A stretch of 64,000 nt of DNA from JAKAGZ01 sp963772675 (GTDB lineage Bacteria; Bacteroidota; Ignavibacteria; Ignavibacteriales; Ignavibacteriaceae), in NCBI GenBank assembly GCA_963772675.1, contig CAVYYF010000010.1, positions 62,001 through 126,000 on the forward strand, given 5' to 3'. Below, one piece after another: positions 1 through 10,397 of the stretch. The position numbers and the translations under genes were made by a program. Each line of letters starts with the position of its first letter. The stretch's first letter is position 1. The notes beneath the pieces are model-generated. The model worked only from the letters and a program-made list of their open reading frames with translations. It did not search any database and was not told where the DNA came from.

Positions 1-2167
1 GTGATACGGAAGGTATTTTAAAATTTGATAATTTAAGATCTGCTTTTAAAAATGGAATAGGGCAGATAGCAAGATTAAGTGACACGTGTGGTGGACGTTC
101 TCCGCTAGAAATGGCGGATCTTGCAAACTCACTTCAAAAATTTTTAGTAGAAGAAACACGACTTGGAATACCTGTAATTTTTCATGAAGAATGCCTTCAT
201 GGTCTGGCAGGTAAAGCAGCAACGAGTTACCCCCAACCAATTGGCCTTGCATCTACATTTAATCCTTCACTTATCGAAGAAGTATTTTCTTCCATTGCTG
301 AAGAAGTACGTACAAGAGGTGCACATCAGGCACTCACTCCTGTTCTAGATGTTTGCCGCGATCCACGGTGGGGTAGAGTGGAAGAAACTTTTGGTGAAGA
401 TCCTTACCTGATTTCAAAACTTGGTATTGCCTTATTAAAAGGATTACAGGGCGATGGAGATTACGCAAATAAAAAAAATATTATCGCAACCCTGAAACAT
501 TTTGCTGCGCACGGGCAACCCGAATCCGGATCAAATTGTGGGCCCGCTAACTTTTCACTTCGTGTATTGCTTGATGTTTACCTTTTCCCATTTAAGGAAG
601 CCATTCAAAAAGGGAATGCAGTTAGCATTATGGCATCCTATAATGAAATTGACGGGGTTCCTTCACACGCAAACAAATGGCTTTTACGTGATATACTTCG
701 TGACCAGTGGGGATTTGATGGATATGTGGTTTCCGATTATTATGCAATTACAGAATTAAATTACAGAAAAGAAACGATAGGACATTCTGTAGCAAAGGAT
801 AAAAAGGAAGCCGCTCTTTTAGCTTTATTAGCTGGTGTAAATATAGAGTTTCCTGATCCTGATTGCTATCCACATCTGATCAGTCTTGTCGAAGAAGGCA
901 GGATAGAAGAGTCAATGCTGGATGAATTGACAAGACCACTTTTGAAGTTCAAGTTTGAATTAGGATTGTTCGAAGATCCTTATGTTGATCCGAAATTAAT
1001 CCAGAATGGGGAAAGGCTGGAAAAAGACAGGCAAATTGCTTTGCAATCAGCTCAAGAAACAATAACATTATTAAAAAACGAAAATAACTTATTGCCACTG
1101 AAATTAGATAGCGAAAAAACTATAGCCGTAATTGGTCCAAATGCTGATCGTATACTTTTAGGTGGTTACAGCGGTAAACCAAAATTTTATACCTCAGTGT
1201 TGCAGGGTATTAAAGAGCAATTTTCTTTAGGTAATAACGGCAGTGAAGAAATCAAAAACATTCTATACAGTGAAGGATGTAAATTAACTGTAGATGGTTC
1301 CTGGGACCTAGATGAAATAAAATTGCCTGATCCTGAAGAAAATAAAAAAATGATTAAAGAGGCAGTTCAGACAGCAAAGAAAGCGGATATTGTTATTCTT
1401 GCTTTAGGTGATAACGAACAAACATCAAGAGAAGCCTGGAATCTAGATCATATGGGAGACAGAACCTGCCTTGAGCTTTTCGGTATGCAAAACCAATTGG
1501 TTGAAGCTGTTGTTGCTGCAGGCAAACCCGTTATTGCTGTCTTAATTAATGGAAGGCCGATATCAATTAATTATATCAAAAAGAATGTTCCAGCTATTCT
1601 TGAATGCTGGTATCTTGGTCAGGAAACCGGTAAAGCAATAGCCGATGTGATTTTCGGAAATTATAATCCGGGCGGAAAGCTGCCAATATCAATCCCGAGA
1701 TCGTCAGGACATATTCCCTGTCATTATAACTATAAACCTACTGCGCGAAGAGGTTATCTGTTTGATGATATTACTCCTCTATATCCTTTCGGCTTCGGAT
1801 TAAGTTATACAACATTTAGCATAAGTGAACCAAAGATTGAGAAAAAGGTTATCAGGACTAATGAATCTACAAAGGTATCTGTTGAAGTTAAAAATAACGG
1901 CGACAAACAGGGAGATGAAGTTGTTCAAATGTACATTCGCGATCTTGTAAGTTCAGTTACCCGACCAGTGAAAGAACTTAAAGGATTTAAAAGATATCTC
2001 TTAAGCCAGGTGAAACTAAAAAAGTATATCTGGATATTTTACCTGAACATTTGTCATTCACTGATATAAATAATAAATACGTAGTTGAACCAGGTGAATT
2101 TGAAATAATGATTGGTAATTCCTCGCGAGACGAAGATCTAAAGAAAATTATGTTACAAGTAATTTAG
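1..2167 (+). CDS. GH3 beta-xylosidase/beta-glucosidase (5' partial, frameshifted near the 3' end)
   Basis: Glycoside hydrolase family 3 enzyme that removes terminal beta-linked xylose or glucose from short oligosaccharides. The frame is already open at base 3, so the N-terminus lies before the window. The GH3 N-terminal barrel is clear (FHEECLHG, DPRWGRVEETFGEDP, LKHFAAHG), with the nucleophile Asp expected in GYVVSDYYAI. The second domain and the C-terminal fibronectin-III-like domain (DEVVQMYIRDLVSSVTRPVKELKGFKR) follow. The first frame stops at 2069, but from about 1994 another frame continues the domain (KISLKPGETKK, then LDILPEHLSFTD and VEPGEFEIMIG) to a TAG at 2165-2167. One base therefore seems to be missing near 1990-1996. 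Neighbours suggest a xylosidase role; glucosidase activity is equally possible from sequence. The family call is firm, the substrate is inferred. Confidence 0.88.
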
Positions 2168-2264
2168 CAAGGATGAATATTTCCGGTTTAGTTAACTTGT
2201 AATAGCGATAGGTTAGTTCCTTCATATCTAATTTAGAATTAAATAAATTATTAAAAGGACTCCC

Positions 2265-3683
2265 GTGCAAACTAAAATTGAAAAACTGTCGTTAAAAGAA
2301 AAAATTGGCTTTAGCTTCGGCGATACAGCTTCCAATTTATTTTTTCAAACCTTTATAGTTTTCCTCCCAATATTTTATACTGATGTTTTTGGTATTTCCG
2401 CCGCTGCAATGGGAACCATGTTTCTTGTAACAAGAGTATGGGATGCGGTAAATGATCCTATGATGGGGATGATTGCAGACAGGACAAATTCACGTTGGGG
2501 AAAGTTCCGACCATACATTGCCGGTTTTGCAATTCCCTTTGCAATAGGTGGTGTTCTGACGTTTACAACTCCCAACTTATCTGTTGGGGGGAAAGAGATA
2601 TACGCTTATGTAACATATACCCTTTTATTGATGCTTTATACAGCCGTTAACGTTCCTTATTCATCACTTATGGCTGTCCTTACTCCTAATTCTTTGGAAC
2701 GAACAGAGGTCTCTACATTCAGATTTGTTGCAGCTTTTGTCGGCCAATTCATTGTTGGAGCGGTAACGCTATCATTGGTTCAATATTTTGGTAAAGGTAA
2801 TGACCAGGTTGGATGGCAGTGGACAATGGGATGTTTCGGCGCATTAGCAGCGATCCTGTTATTTATTACTTTTGCGACGACTAAAGAAAGAGTTCGTCCG
2901 CCCAAGGATCAGAAAAGCAATATAAAACAGGACCTGAAAGATCTATTTAGAAATAAGCCCTGGTTATTAATAGCCGGTGCAACGGTATTTCAGCTAACAT
3001 ATATAGTAATGCGCGGGTCTGCAACTGCATATTACTTCAGGTATTATGTCGGCGATCAACATCTTAATTTGTTTGGTAACACTATCAATCTTACGTATGC
3101 AGTTTTTACATCTTCATTCATAACGTCAGCAACAATTGCAACTCTCGTGGGTGCAGTCTTAACAATGTGGTTTGCAAAACGACTGGACAAAAAGAATACC
3201 TATGCTGGTTTCCTGATTGCTAGTGCAACATTTTCAGGTTTCTTTTATTTTCTTCAGCCGGATAACGTGATATTGATATTTGCTCTTAATATTTTTGTTT
3301 CATTTTTCTTTGGGTCAGTTTCTGTGCTTCAATGGGCGATGTATACAGACACAGCCGATTATGGAGAATGGAAATTGGGAAGGCGTGCTACCGGCCTTAT
3401 AATGGCTGCTTCATTATTTGCTTTAAAGCTGGGACTAACTTTGGGTGGCGCTATCGTAGGCTGGGTTCTTGCTTATTACGGTTTTGTCGCTAATCAAGCT
3501 CAGGCTGCAAACACACAAAGTGGTATTGTTATGTTAATGAGTATTTATCCTGCGATCTTCGGAATTATTGGAGGGTGCTTGATGTTATTTTACCCGTTAA
3601 CAAATAAAATGATGATCAAAATTGAAGAAGATTTGACAGCAAGAAAAAATGACGAAACAGGTGAGATAGCACCAGCAAATTAG
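2265..3683 (+). CDS. GPH-family sugar:cation symporter (MelB/XynP-like)
   Basis: Inner-membrane carrier of the glycoside-pentoside-hexuronide:cation symporter family, 472 residues, the usual length. The N-terminus carries the family signature: KIGFSFGDTASNLFFQ, then FLVTRVWDAVNDPMMGMIADRTNSRWGKFRPYI with the conserved Asp residues used for cation and sugar coupling. About twelve hydrophobic segments follow. Start is GTG at 2265 with AAAAGGAC about five bases upstream. It follows the GH3 enzyme by 97 bases and precedes xylanolytic genes, so xylooligosaccharide or xyloside uptake is the likely job. The exact substrate cannot be read from the sequence. Confidence 0.9.
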   Translation: MQTKIEKLSLKEKIGFSFGDTASNLFFQTFIVFLPIFYTDVFGISAAAMGTMFLVTRVWDAVNDPMMGMIADRTNSRWGKFRPYIAGFAIPFAIGGVLTFTTPNLSVGGKEIYAYVTYTLLLMLYTAVNVPYSSLMAVLTPNSLERTEVSTFRFVAAFVGQFIVGAVTLSLVQYFGKGNDQVGWQWTMGCFGALAAILLFITFATTKERVRPPKDQKSNIKQDLKDLFRNKPWLLIAGATVFQLTYIVMRGSATAYYFRYYVGDQHLNLFGNTINLTYAVFTSSFITSATIATLVGAVLTMWFAKRLDKKNTYAGFLIASATFSGFFYFLQPDNVILIFALNIFVSFFFGSVSVLQWAMYTDTADYGEWKLGRRATGLIMAASLFALKLGLTLGGAIVGWVLAYYGFVANQAQAANTQSGIVMLMSIYPAIFGIIGGCLMLFYPLTNKMMIKIEEDLTARKNDETGEIAPAN

Positions 3684-3717
3684 AAAATATTTTTATAAAG
3701 ATGGAATTAAGCTTAAA

Positions 3718-4182
3718 ATGCGAATTAAAGATTTCGATTACCGAATTATTTCTCTATTAATCTTTTTATCCGCAGGAACAATATATCCTTCAATCTTTAG
3801 AGCATTTTCACCTTCATTGGACGACTCTTTAAATTCCCGCGGTGCTTTTTATACCGGAGAATATCCCAATCTTTTTAAAACCATTCTTGGCAAATCTGAT
3901 CAACAGATAAGTGCCAAAATTAATTCTACATTCCAAAAATTATTTTATGGCGATGACAAAACACAGCGGGTTTACTATCCCGTTAATGATGATATGGCTT
4001 ATATAGAAGACATAAATAACAATGATGTCAGGACTGAAGGAATGTCTTATGGAATGATGATAGCAGTTCAGTTGGATAAAAAAAATGAATTTGACAGGCT
4101 CTGGAAATGGGCTAAAACTTATATGCAGTTCCAGAGCGGCCAGCGTGAAAATTATTTTGCCTGGCATTGTAAAACAAAATAA
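3718..4182 (+). pseudogene. GH8 reducing-end xylose-releasing exo-oligoxylanase, truncated after 154 residues
   Basis: N-terminal third of a glycoside hydrolase family 8 protein of the Rex type. The visible blocks are GAFYTGEYPNLFK and NDVRTEGMSYGMMIAVQLDKK, which includes the presumed catalytic acid Glu, followed by WKWAKTYMQFQSG and NYFAWHCKTK and then a stop. Full-length family members have roughly 380-430 residues. No other frame continues the domain in the 35 bases before the next gene. The lost part would carry the catalytic base Asp, so the product should be inactive. This looks like a deletion of about 0.7-0.8 kb (real or an assembly collapse), not a frameshift. The remaining part sits directly between the symporter gene and the esterase gene. 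Confidence 0.8.
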
Positions 4183-4217
4183 TTTAACTCTTATTCTAAA
4201 TCGGTTAGGGATGTAAG

Positions 4218-6201
4218 ATGACTGTTACTTTTCTAAAGGCTAAAACAGCAATATGTATTTTTGTCTTAACTCTGTTGTTAAGTGCTTTTTCATTTGGTCA
4301 GGTGAGGCTTCCGAAACTTATCAGCGACGGTATGGTTTTGCAGCGGGATACACAATTGAAAATATGGGGATGGTCTGCAAAGGGTGAAAACATTTCTATC
4401 AGTTTTATTAATAACACTTATAAAACTACTGCGGATGCAGATGGCAACTGGAGTGTTACACTGCCGGAGTTAAAAGCCGGTGGCCCGTACACTATGCAAA
4501 TCAAAGCCAGCCGGTCAAAGGCCCGGCCCTTGACGGGTAATGAAATAACAATCAATAATATTATGGTTGGTGATGTCTGGCTTTGCAGCGGCCAATCTAA
4601 TATGGAACATACACTCGGTTCATTTGGTTGGGTTTATAAAAAGGAAATCGCAAACTCAACTAATAAATACATTAGGGAATTTCACGTACCTGAGAAATTT
4701 GATTTTGATGAACCACAAAAAGATTTTCAATCAGGTAGCTGGAAGGAAGCTAATCCCGAAAATGTTCTTGCTTATTCTGCAGTTGCATATTTTTTCGGCA
4801 AAGCAATTTACGATAAATATAAAGTACCTGTTGGTTTAATCAATTCAAGTCTTGGCGGTTCACCGGTTGAATCGTGGATAAGCGAAGAAGCTTTAAAGTC
4901 ATTCCCGGCTTATTACAACGAAGCCAGAATTTTCAAAGATAGTATACTAATCAAAAGAATAGAAGCAAGTGATTCGAGAAGGATAGGCGACTGGTACAAT
5001 TTGTCAACGGAAATTGATAAAGAGTATAAAAACAGAGAGGATATTTTAACCTCTCCATACTTTCGATACTTCTGATTGGTTAACCATGAAAATTCCGGGA
5101 TACTGGGCTGATACAAAAGTTGGGTCTATTAACGGAGTTTTATGGTTCAGGAAAACTGTTAATATTCCAAAATCGATGGTTGGGAAAAAAGCCAAGATTC
5201 TTTTAGGAAGAATTGTCGATGCTGATTCAGTTTTTATAAACGGCAATTTTGTCGGAAACACAACATACCTTTATCCAAGAAGAAGATATGATATTCCTCC
5301 AAACGTTTTGAAGGAAGGAGAAAATATTGTTGTTATTCGTGTGATTAACAATACTGGTATCGGCGGTTTTGTTTTAGATAAGCCTTATGAAATTGATACG
5401 GACAAAGATACAGTCGATTTAAAAGGTGACTGGAAATTTAAAGTCGGTGATATTATGCCATCACTTGCAAGCCAGACTTTTATAAGATGGAAACCTTTAG
5501 GACTTTATAATGCAATGATTGCACCTTTGTTAAACTATAAAATAAAAGGCTCTACCTGGTACCAGGGGGAATCCAATGCCGACAGACCAATAGAATACAG
5601 AAAACTTTTCCCTGCTATGATTAATGACTGGAGAGAAAAGTGGGGTGAAGGAAATTTTCCTTTCTTGTTTGTTCAGCTACCGAATTTTATGGAAGCAAAA
5701 AGTGAGCCTTCTGAAAGTAACTGGGCACTGCTTCGTGAAGCGCAACTAATGACTTTGTCTTTACCCGAAACAGGTATGGCAGTAACAATTGATATTGGCG
5801 AGTGGAACGATATTCATCCTGTTGATAAACTTGATGTGGGCAATCGTCTTGCGCTTGCGGCAGAAAAAATTGCTTACGGAGAAAATAATATCGTTTATTC
5901 CGGTCCTATTTATAAATCAATGAAAGTTGAAGGGAATAAAATAGTCCTGACTTTTGATCATGTAGGCAGCGGCTTAATGGCTAAGGGCGGAGGAGAACTT
6001 AAATATTTTTCTATTGCAGGAAAGGATAAAAAGTTTGTTTGGGCAAAAGCAAAAATAGAAAATAATAAAGTTGTTGTGTGGAGTGATAAGGTAACGAATC
6101 CTGTTGCCGTGAGATATGCATGGGCTGATAATCCTGCTGGAGCTAACTTATATAATAAAGAAGGATTGCCCGCTTCTCCTTTCAGGACTGATGATTTTTA
6201 A
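4218..6201 (+). CDS. Secreted SGNH acetylesterase, sialate O-acetylesterase/acetyl-xylan esterase type (frameshifted)
   Basis: Signal peptide (LLLSAFSFGQ), then an SGNH-hydrolase core of the sialate O-acetylesterase (SASA) family. The nucleophile block is CSGQSNMEHT with Ser about residue 127. The block STWYQGESNA and the Asp/His block WNDIHPVDK lie in the second half. A jelly-roll insertion resembling the GH2 sugar-binding domain lies between (VLWFRKTVNIPKSMVGKK, VFINGNFVGNTTYLYPRRR). The first frame stops at 5075. The other frame enters near 5061-5064 as YFDTSDWLTMKIPGYW and runs to 6201, so one extra base in the TTTC stretch explains the break. The natural protein would be about 660 residues. 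In this locus it most likely deacetylates xylan; sialate is a name inherited from the family. Confidence 0.85.
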
Positions 6202-6240
6202 GTTTTTTTAATATTAAAAATATTGTAAGGAAAAATAAAA

Positions 6241-7368
6241 ATGAATTTTACAAAAAAAATATTCTTCTTCCTGATTATTGTTTCATTTACTATATCAGGT
6301 AAATTATTTGCACAGGGGAAGACCACTCTAAAAGATGTTTTTAAAAACGATTTTTTAATTGGTGCGGCTATTAATGAATGGCAGATTATGGGAAGGGATA
6401 CAATCGGTGATAAAATAGTTGAAACTCAATTTAATTCAATTAGCCCTGAGAATGTGCTCAAATGGGGGCCTGTAAATCCGGAACCAGGTAAATATAATTT
6501 CGGTCCTGCTGATCGCTACGTAGAGTTCGGCGAAAAGTATAACATGTTTATAATCGGTCATAACCTTGTATGGCACAGCCAGACACCGCGATGGGTTTTT
6601 CAGGATGACAATGGCAACCCTGCCGACAGGGAAACATTATTAAAAAGAATGCACGATCATATTAGCACAGTCGTTGGAAGATATAAAGGAAAAATAAAAG
6701 GATGGGATGTTGTTAATGAAGCGCTTAATGAAGACGGTACATTGAGGAAGTCGCCCTGGTTGAAAATTATAGGTGATGATTATATTGAAAAAGCTTTTGA
6801 ATTTGCTCACGAAGCTGACCCGGATGCCGAATTATATTATAACGATTACTCACTCGAAAATAAGCCTAAGCGTGACGGGGCAATAAAACTGATTAAAGAA
6901 TTACAACAGAAAGGAATACATATTACAGGAATTGGCGATCAAATGCACATACAAATGGATTGGCCGTCGCTGGGACAGGTTGATTCTATGTTAAATGATT
7001 TCGGAAAACTTGGTGTAAAAGTTATGATAACTGAATTGGATATTAGTGTTTTACCTAATCCGGGAAATAATTATGGTGCGGATGTCAGCCAGAATTATGA
7101 ATTGCAGAAAAAGTTAAATCCATATAAAGACGGACTTCCTGATTCGGTTTCTCAGGCTTTGGCTGATCGTTACGCAAGTATTTTCAAAGTGCTGGAAAAA
7201 CATAGTGATATTATTTCACGGGTAACTTTCTGGGGCGTGCGTAACGGTGATTCCTGGCTCAATAACTGGCCGGTAAGAGGAAGAACAAATTATCCTTTAC
7301 TTTTTGACCGTAGTGGAAAGCCAAATGCGGCATTCTATGAAGTCATTAAAACGGTGAAAAGTAATTAG
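6241..7368 (+). CDS. GH10 endo-beta-1,4-xylanase
   Basis: Endoxylanase of family 10, 375 residues, complete. A signal peptide covers the first 24 or so residues (ends KLFAQ). The TIM barrel shows NSISPENVLKWGPVNPEPG, HNLVWHSQTPRW, the acid/base Glu160 in WDVVNEALNE and the nucleophile Glu265 in VMITELDISV. FWGVRNGDSWLNNWPVRG closes the substrate-binding site. No carbohydrate-binding module and no type IX sorting domain are attached, so it is probably periplasmic or anchored by other means. It lies 39 bases after the esterase and 19 before GH115. Removal of acetyl and glucuronyl groups by those neighbours would open the xylan backbone to it. Confidence 0.96.
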   Translation: MNFTKKIFFFLIIVSFTISGKLFAQGKTTLKDVFKNDFLIGAAINEWQIMGRDTIGDKIVETQFNSISPENVLKWGPVNPEPGKYNFGPADRYVEFGEKYNMFIIGHNLVWHSQTPRWVFQDDNGNPADRETLLKRMHDHISTVVGRYKGKIKGWDVVNEALNEDGTLRKSPWLKIIGDDYIEKAFEFAHEADPDAELYYNDYSLENKPKRDGAIKLIKELQQKGIHITGIGDQMHIQMDWPSLGQVDSMLNDFGKLGVKVMITELDISVLPNPGNNYGADVSQNYELQKKLNPYKDGLPDSVSQALADRYASIFKVLEKHSDIISRVTFWGVRNGDSWLNNWPVRGRTNYPLLFDRSGKPNAAFYEVIKTVKSN

Positions 7369-7387
7369 CATTAAAAATATATGTCAA

Positions 7388-10339
7388 ATGAGTGTGATTA
7401 AAAGAAATTCATTATATGTAACTTTTTTAAGTGAACTGAAGTTGTACATTTTATTTTTTGCGTTAACTTTTTTTATCTCTTTTCCTCAATATGCTTTTGC
7501 TTCAGGAAATGAATTATATGTTACAAGCAAAAAAGGAAATGCTCAATTTGTCCTCTCCGAAAACGGGAAGTCGGCTCCGTTATACATTAGTTCACAAGAT
7601 TATCCCGGTGTAATAAGAGCTTTAAATGATCTGCAGGAAGATGTCGGTAGAGTAACAAATGCGAAACCCGAAGTTTCTTTAGATAAAATACCGGATGCAA
7701 AAGAAATTGTGATAGCCGGGACACTTGGGAAAAGTTCAGTAATTGATAAACTGATCAGCGATAAAAAAATTAACGTCGATAAAATTAAAGGCCAATGGGA
7801 TGCTTATCAAATACAGGTTGTTGAGAATCCTTTACCAAATGTAAAGCGTGCTTTGGTGATAGCCGGTAGCAACAAACGGGGAACAATTTATGGTATCTAT
7901 GATATATCTGAAAAAATCGGAGTTTCTCCCTGGTACTGGTGGGCTGACGTTCCTGTAAAAAAGCAATCTGATCTTTATATCAATTCCAATTTTAAAACAA
8001 CAAGTAAACCCGCAGTAAAATATCGCGGAATATTTCTTAATGATGAAGCTCCTGCTTTATCTGGCTGGGCTCGTGAAAAATTCGGCGGACTTAATCATAA
8101 ATTTTACGTGCACGTTTTTGAACTTCTTCTTCGTTTAAAAGCAAATTATCTCTGGCCTGCTATGTGGGACAATAATTTTGATGATGATGATTCGCTGAAT
8201 CAAAAACTTGCAGACGAATATGGAATTGTAATGGGAACATCTCATCACGAACCAATGATGCGTTCGTGGAAAGAATGGCCTAAATACGGACATGGTGACT
8301 GGAATTACCAGACTAACGATAGCGCGCTTCGTGAATACTGGCGAGGGGGAATAAAAAGAATGAATGATTACGAAAGTATCGTTACTCTTGGAATGCGAGG
8401 CAACGGCGATGAAGCGATGAGTCAGGCTGCAAACATTGGATTGCTTGAAAGAATAATTTCAGATCAACGAAAAATTCTTGCAGAAGTTACAGGAAAAGAT
8501 GTTACAAAGATACCTCAGGTCTGGGCTCTATATAAAGAAGTGCAGGAATATTACGATAAAGGAATGCGCGTTCCGGATGATGTAACTTTATTGTTGTGTG
8601 ATGATAACTGGGGAGACTTACGTAAGCTTCCGAAACTTGATGCAAAACCGCGCGAGGGTGGATACGGAATTTATTATCACTTTGATTATGTGGGTGGGCC
8701 AAGAAATTACAAATGGTTAAACACCAATCAGATCGAAAGGGTTTACGAACAGATGCATCTTGCTTATGAATATGGCGTAAAAAGAATCTGGATTGTAAAC
8801 GTTGGTGATTTAAAACCAATGGAATTTCCAATAAGCTTTTTTCTTGATTATGCCTGGAACCCTGAAAAATTTACTCCACAAAATTTACCTGATTATTATG
8901 TTAACTGGGCAAAGCAACAGTTCGGGAAGAAATATGCAAATGAAATTGCAAATATTTTAGCAATGTACACTAAATATAATGCACGGAGAAAACCTGAACT
9001 ATTATCTCCTGTAACTTATAGTCTTACGAATTATCGTGAAGCAGAAACAGTTGTTTCTGATTATAATAAACTCGCTGAAGAAGCAAAGAAAATTTATGAT
9101 AAACTTCCCGCAGAATATAAAGCGGCGTATTATCAATTAGTTTTATATCCTGTTGAAGCATGTGCAAACTTAAATGATCTTTATGTCACTGATGGTTTTA
9201 ATCATTTATATGCTATGCAGGGAAGAGCTGCTACAGATAGCCTTGCCCAAAAAGTCAAAGAATTATTTAAGCGAGACGCCGATCTGTCCCATTACTATAA
9301 TAAAGTAATGGAGAATGGAAGATGGGATCATATGATGGATCAGACTCATATTGGCTATACATACTGGCAGCAGCCTGATCAAAATAATATGCCTGAAGTT
9401 AAAAATATTAATTTACCACAGGCCGCAGATATGGGAGTTGCTATTGAGGGTTCTGATAAATGGTGGCCGGAAGAAACAAATCCTGCTGTTCTTCCTGAGT
9501 TTGATAATTTTAATCAGCAGAAGTATTACATAGAAATTTTTAACAGGGGAAAAACTTCGTTCAATTATTCTATTAAAGCAGAGAAACCCTGGGTCAATAT
9601 TTCTCCATCCGGCGGAACAATTGATAAACAGCAACGATTGTGGGTTAGCATTGACTGGGCGAAAGCACCGGAAGGAGAAAGCAAATCAGGATTGGTTATA
9701 ACCGGGCCGAACAATAAAGAAGTCACTGTGGAAGTTCCGGCTAATAATCATTCTGTCCCAAAACAAAATCAGGTAAATGGTTTTGTAGAGAGCAATGGAT
9801 ATGTTTCGATTGAAGCGCCTCATTATTCAAATGCAGTTGGTTCATCAACAATTAGCTGGCAGGTGATTCCAAATTTAGGTAGAACTCTTTCTGCTGTTAC
9901 ACCTTTTCCGGTTACTTCAAAAGCACAGGAACCCGGTGGAAACAATCCTCATCTTGAGTACAATGTTTATTTATATAGCAAAGGTGAAGTTAAAGTTGAA
10001 GCTTATTTTTCTCCGACACTTAATTTCCATAACAGCCCCGACGGTATTCGTTATGCGGTTTCATTCGATAATGAAAAACCGCAGATAGTTAATATGACAC
10101 CTGGTAAATATTATGCGGATTTAAATCACGATCCAATATGGAATAAATGGGTTGCAAATAATATTAATATAGAAACGACAAAGTTTAATATTGATAAACC
10201 CGGTGAACATACTCTGAAATTCTGGATGGTCGATCCGGGAGTTGATCTGCAAAAGATAGTTATTGATTGCGGCGGAGTTAAAAAAAGTTATTTAGGACCG
10301 CCAGAGAGTTTTCATAAGAATGTAAAAAATAATAAGTAA
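7388..10339 (+). CDS. GH115 xylan alpha-1,2-glucuronidase
   Basis: Large exported enzyme of 983 residues that removes (4-O-methyl)glucuronic acid side chains from polymeric or oligomeric glucuronoxylan. A signal sequence near residues 15-35 precedes the family 115 core. It shows WYWWADVPVKK, YRGIFLNDEAPALSGW, LKANYLWPAMW, GTSHHEPMMR, VTLGMRGNGDEAMS and LLCDDNWGDLR. The C-terminal part is a beta-rich domain (residues about 700-980). The length matches the family. No Shine-Dalgarno sequence is obvious before the ATG at 7388, and the gene follows GH10 closely, so translational coupling is plausible. Its product, glucuronate, links this gene to the hexuronate transporter and uxuA/uxuB genes downstream. 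Confidence 0.95.
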   Translation: MSVIKRNSLYVTFLSELKLYILFFALTFFISFPQYAFASGNELYVTSKKGNAQFVLSENGKSAPLYISSQDYPGVIRALNDLQEDVGRVTNAKPEVSLDKIPDAKEIVIAGTLGKSSVIDKLISDKKINVDKIKGQWDAYQIQVVENPLPNVKRALVIAGSNKRGTIYGIYDISEKIGVSPWYWWADVPVKKQSDLYINSNFKTTSKPAVKYRGIFLNDEAPALSGWAREKFGGLNHKFYVHVFELLLRLKANYLWPAMWDNNFDDDDSLNQKLADEYGIVMGTSHHEPMMRSWKEWPKYGHGDWNYQTNDSALREYWRGGIKRMNDYESIVTLGMRGNGDEAMSQAANIGLLERIISDQRKILAEVTGKDVTKIPQVWALYKEVQEYYDKGMRVPDDVTLLLCDDNWGDLRKLPKLDAKPREGGYGIYYHFDYVGGPRNYKWLNTNQIERVYEQMHLAYEYGVKRIWIVNVGDLKPMEFPISFFLDYAWNPEKFTPQNLPDYYVNWAKQQFGKKYANEIANILAMYTKYNARRKPELLSPVTYSLTNYREAETVVSDYNKLAEEAKKIYDKLPAEYKAAYYQLVLYPVEACANLNDLYVTDGFNHLYAMQGRAATDSLAQKVKELFKRDADLSHYYNKVMENGRWDHMMDQTHIGYTYWQQPDQNNMPEVKNINLPQAADMGVAIEGSDKWWPEETNPAVLPEFDNFNQQKYYIEIFNRGKTSFNYSIKAEKPWVNISPSGGTIDKQQRLWVSIDWAKAPEGESKSGLVITGPNNKEVTVEVPANNHSVPKQNQVNGFVESNGYVSIEAPHYSNAVGSSTISWQVIPNLGRTLSAVTPFPVTSKAQEPGGNNPHLEYNVYLYSKGEVKVEAYFSPTLNFHNSPDGIRYAVSFDNEKPQIVNMTPGKYYADLNHDPIWNKWVANNINIETTKFNIDKPGEHTLKFWMVDPGVDLQKIVIDCGGVKKSYLGPPESFHKNVKNNK

Positions 10340-10397
10340 TGTGCGGCAAAATTTTTCTTCTATCCAGTGCCGTTTAAAAACTTTTTAAAGGTGAAAA

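Noticed and set aside
4218..6201. Two separate esterase genes (4218-5075 and 5086-6201)
   Set aside because: Catalytic Ser lies in the first part and the Asp/His block in the second, and the frames join without loss of sequence, so this is one broken gene.
8502..8831. Open frames antisense to GH115 and to many other genes
   Set aside because: They are antisense or off-frame copies of well-supported genes and encode no recognisable domain.
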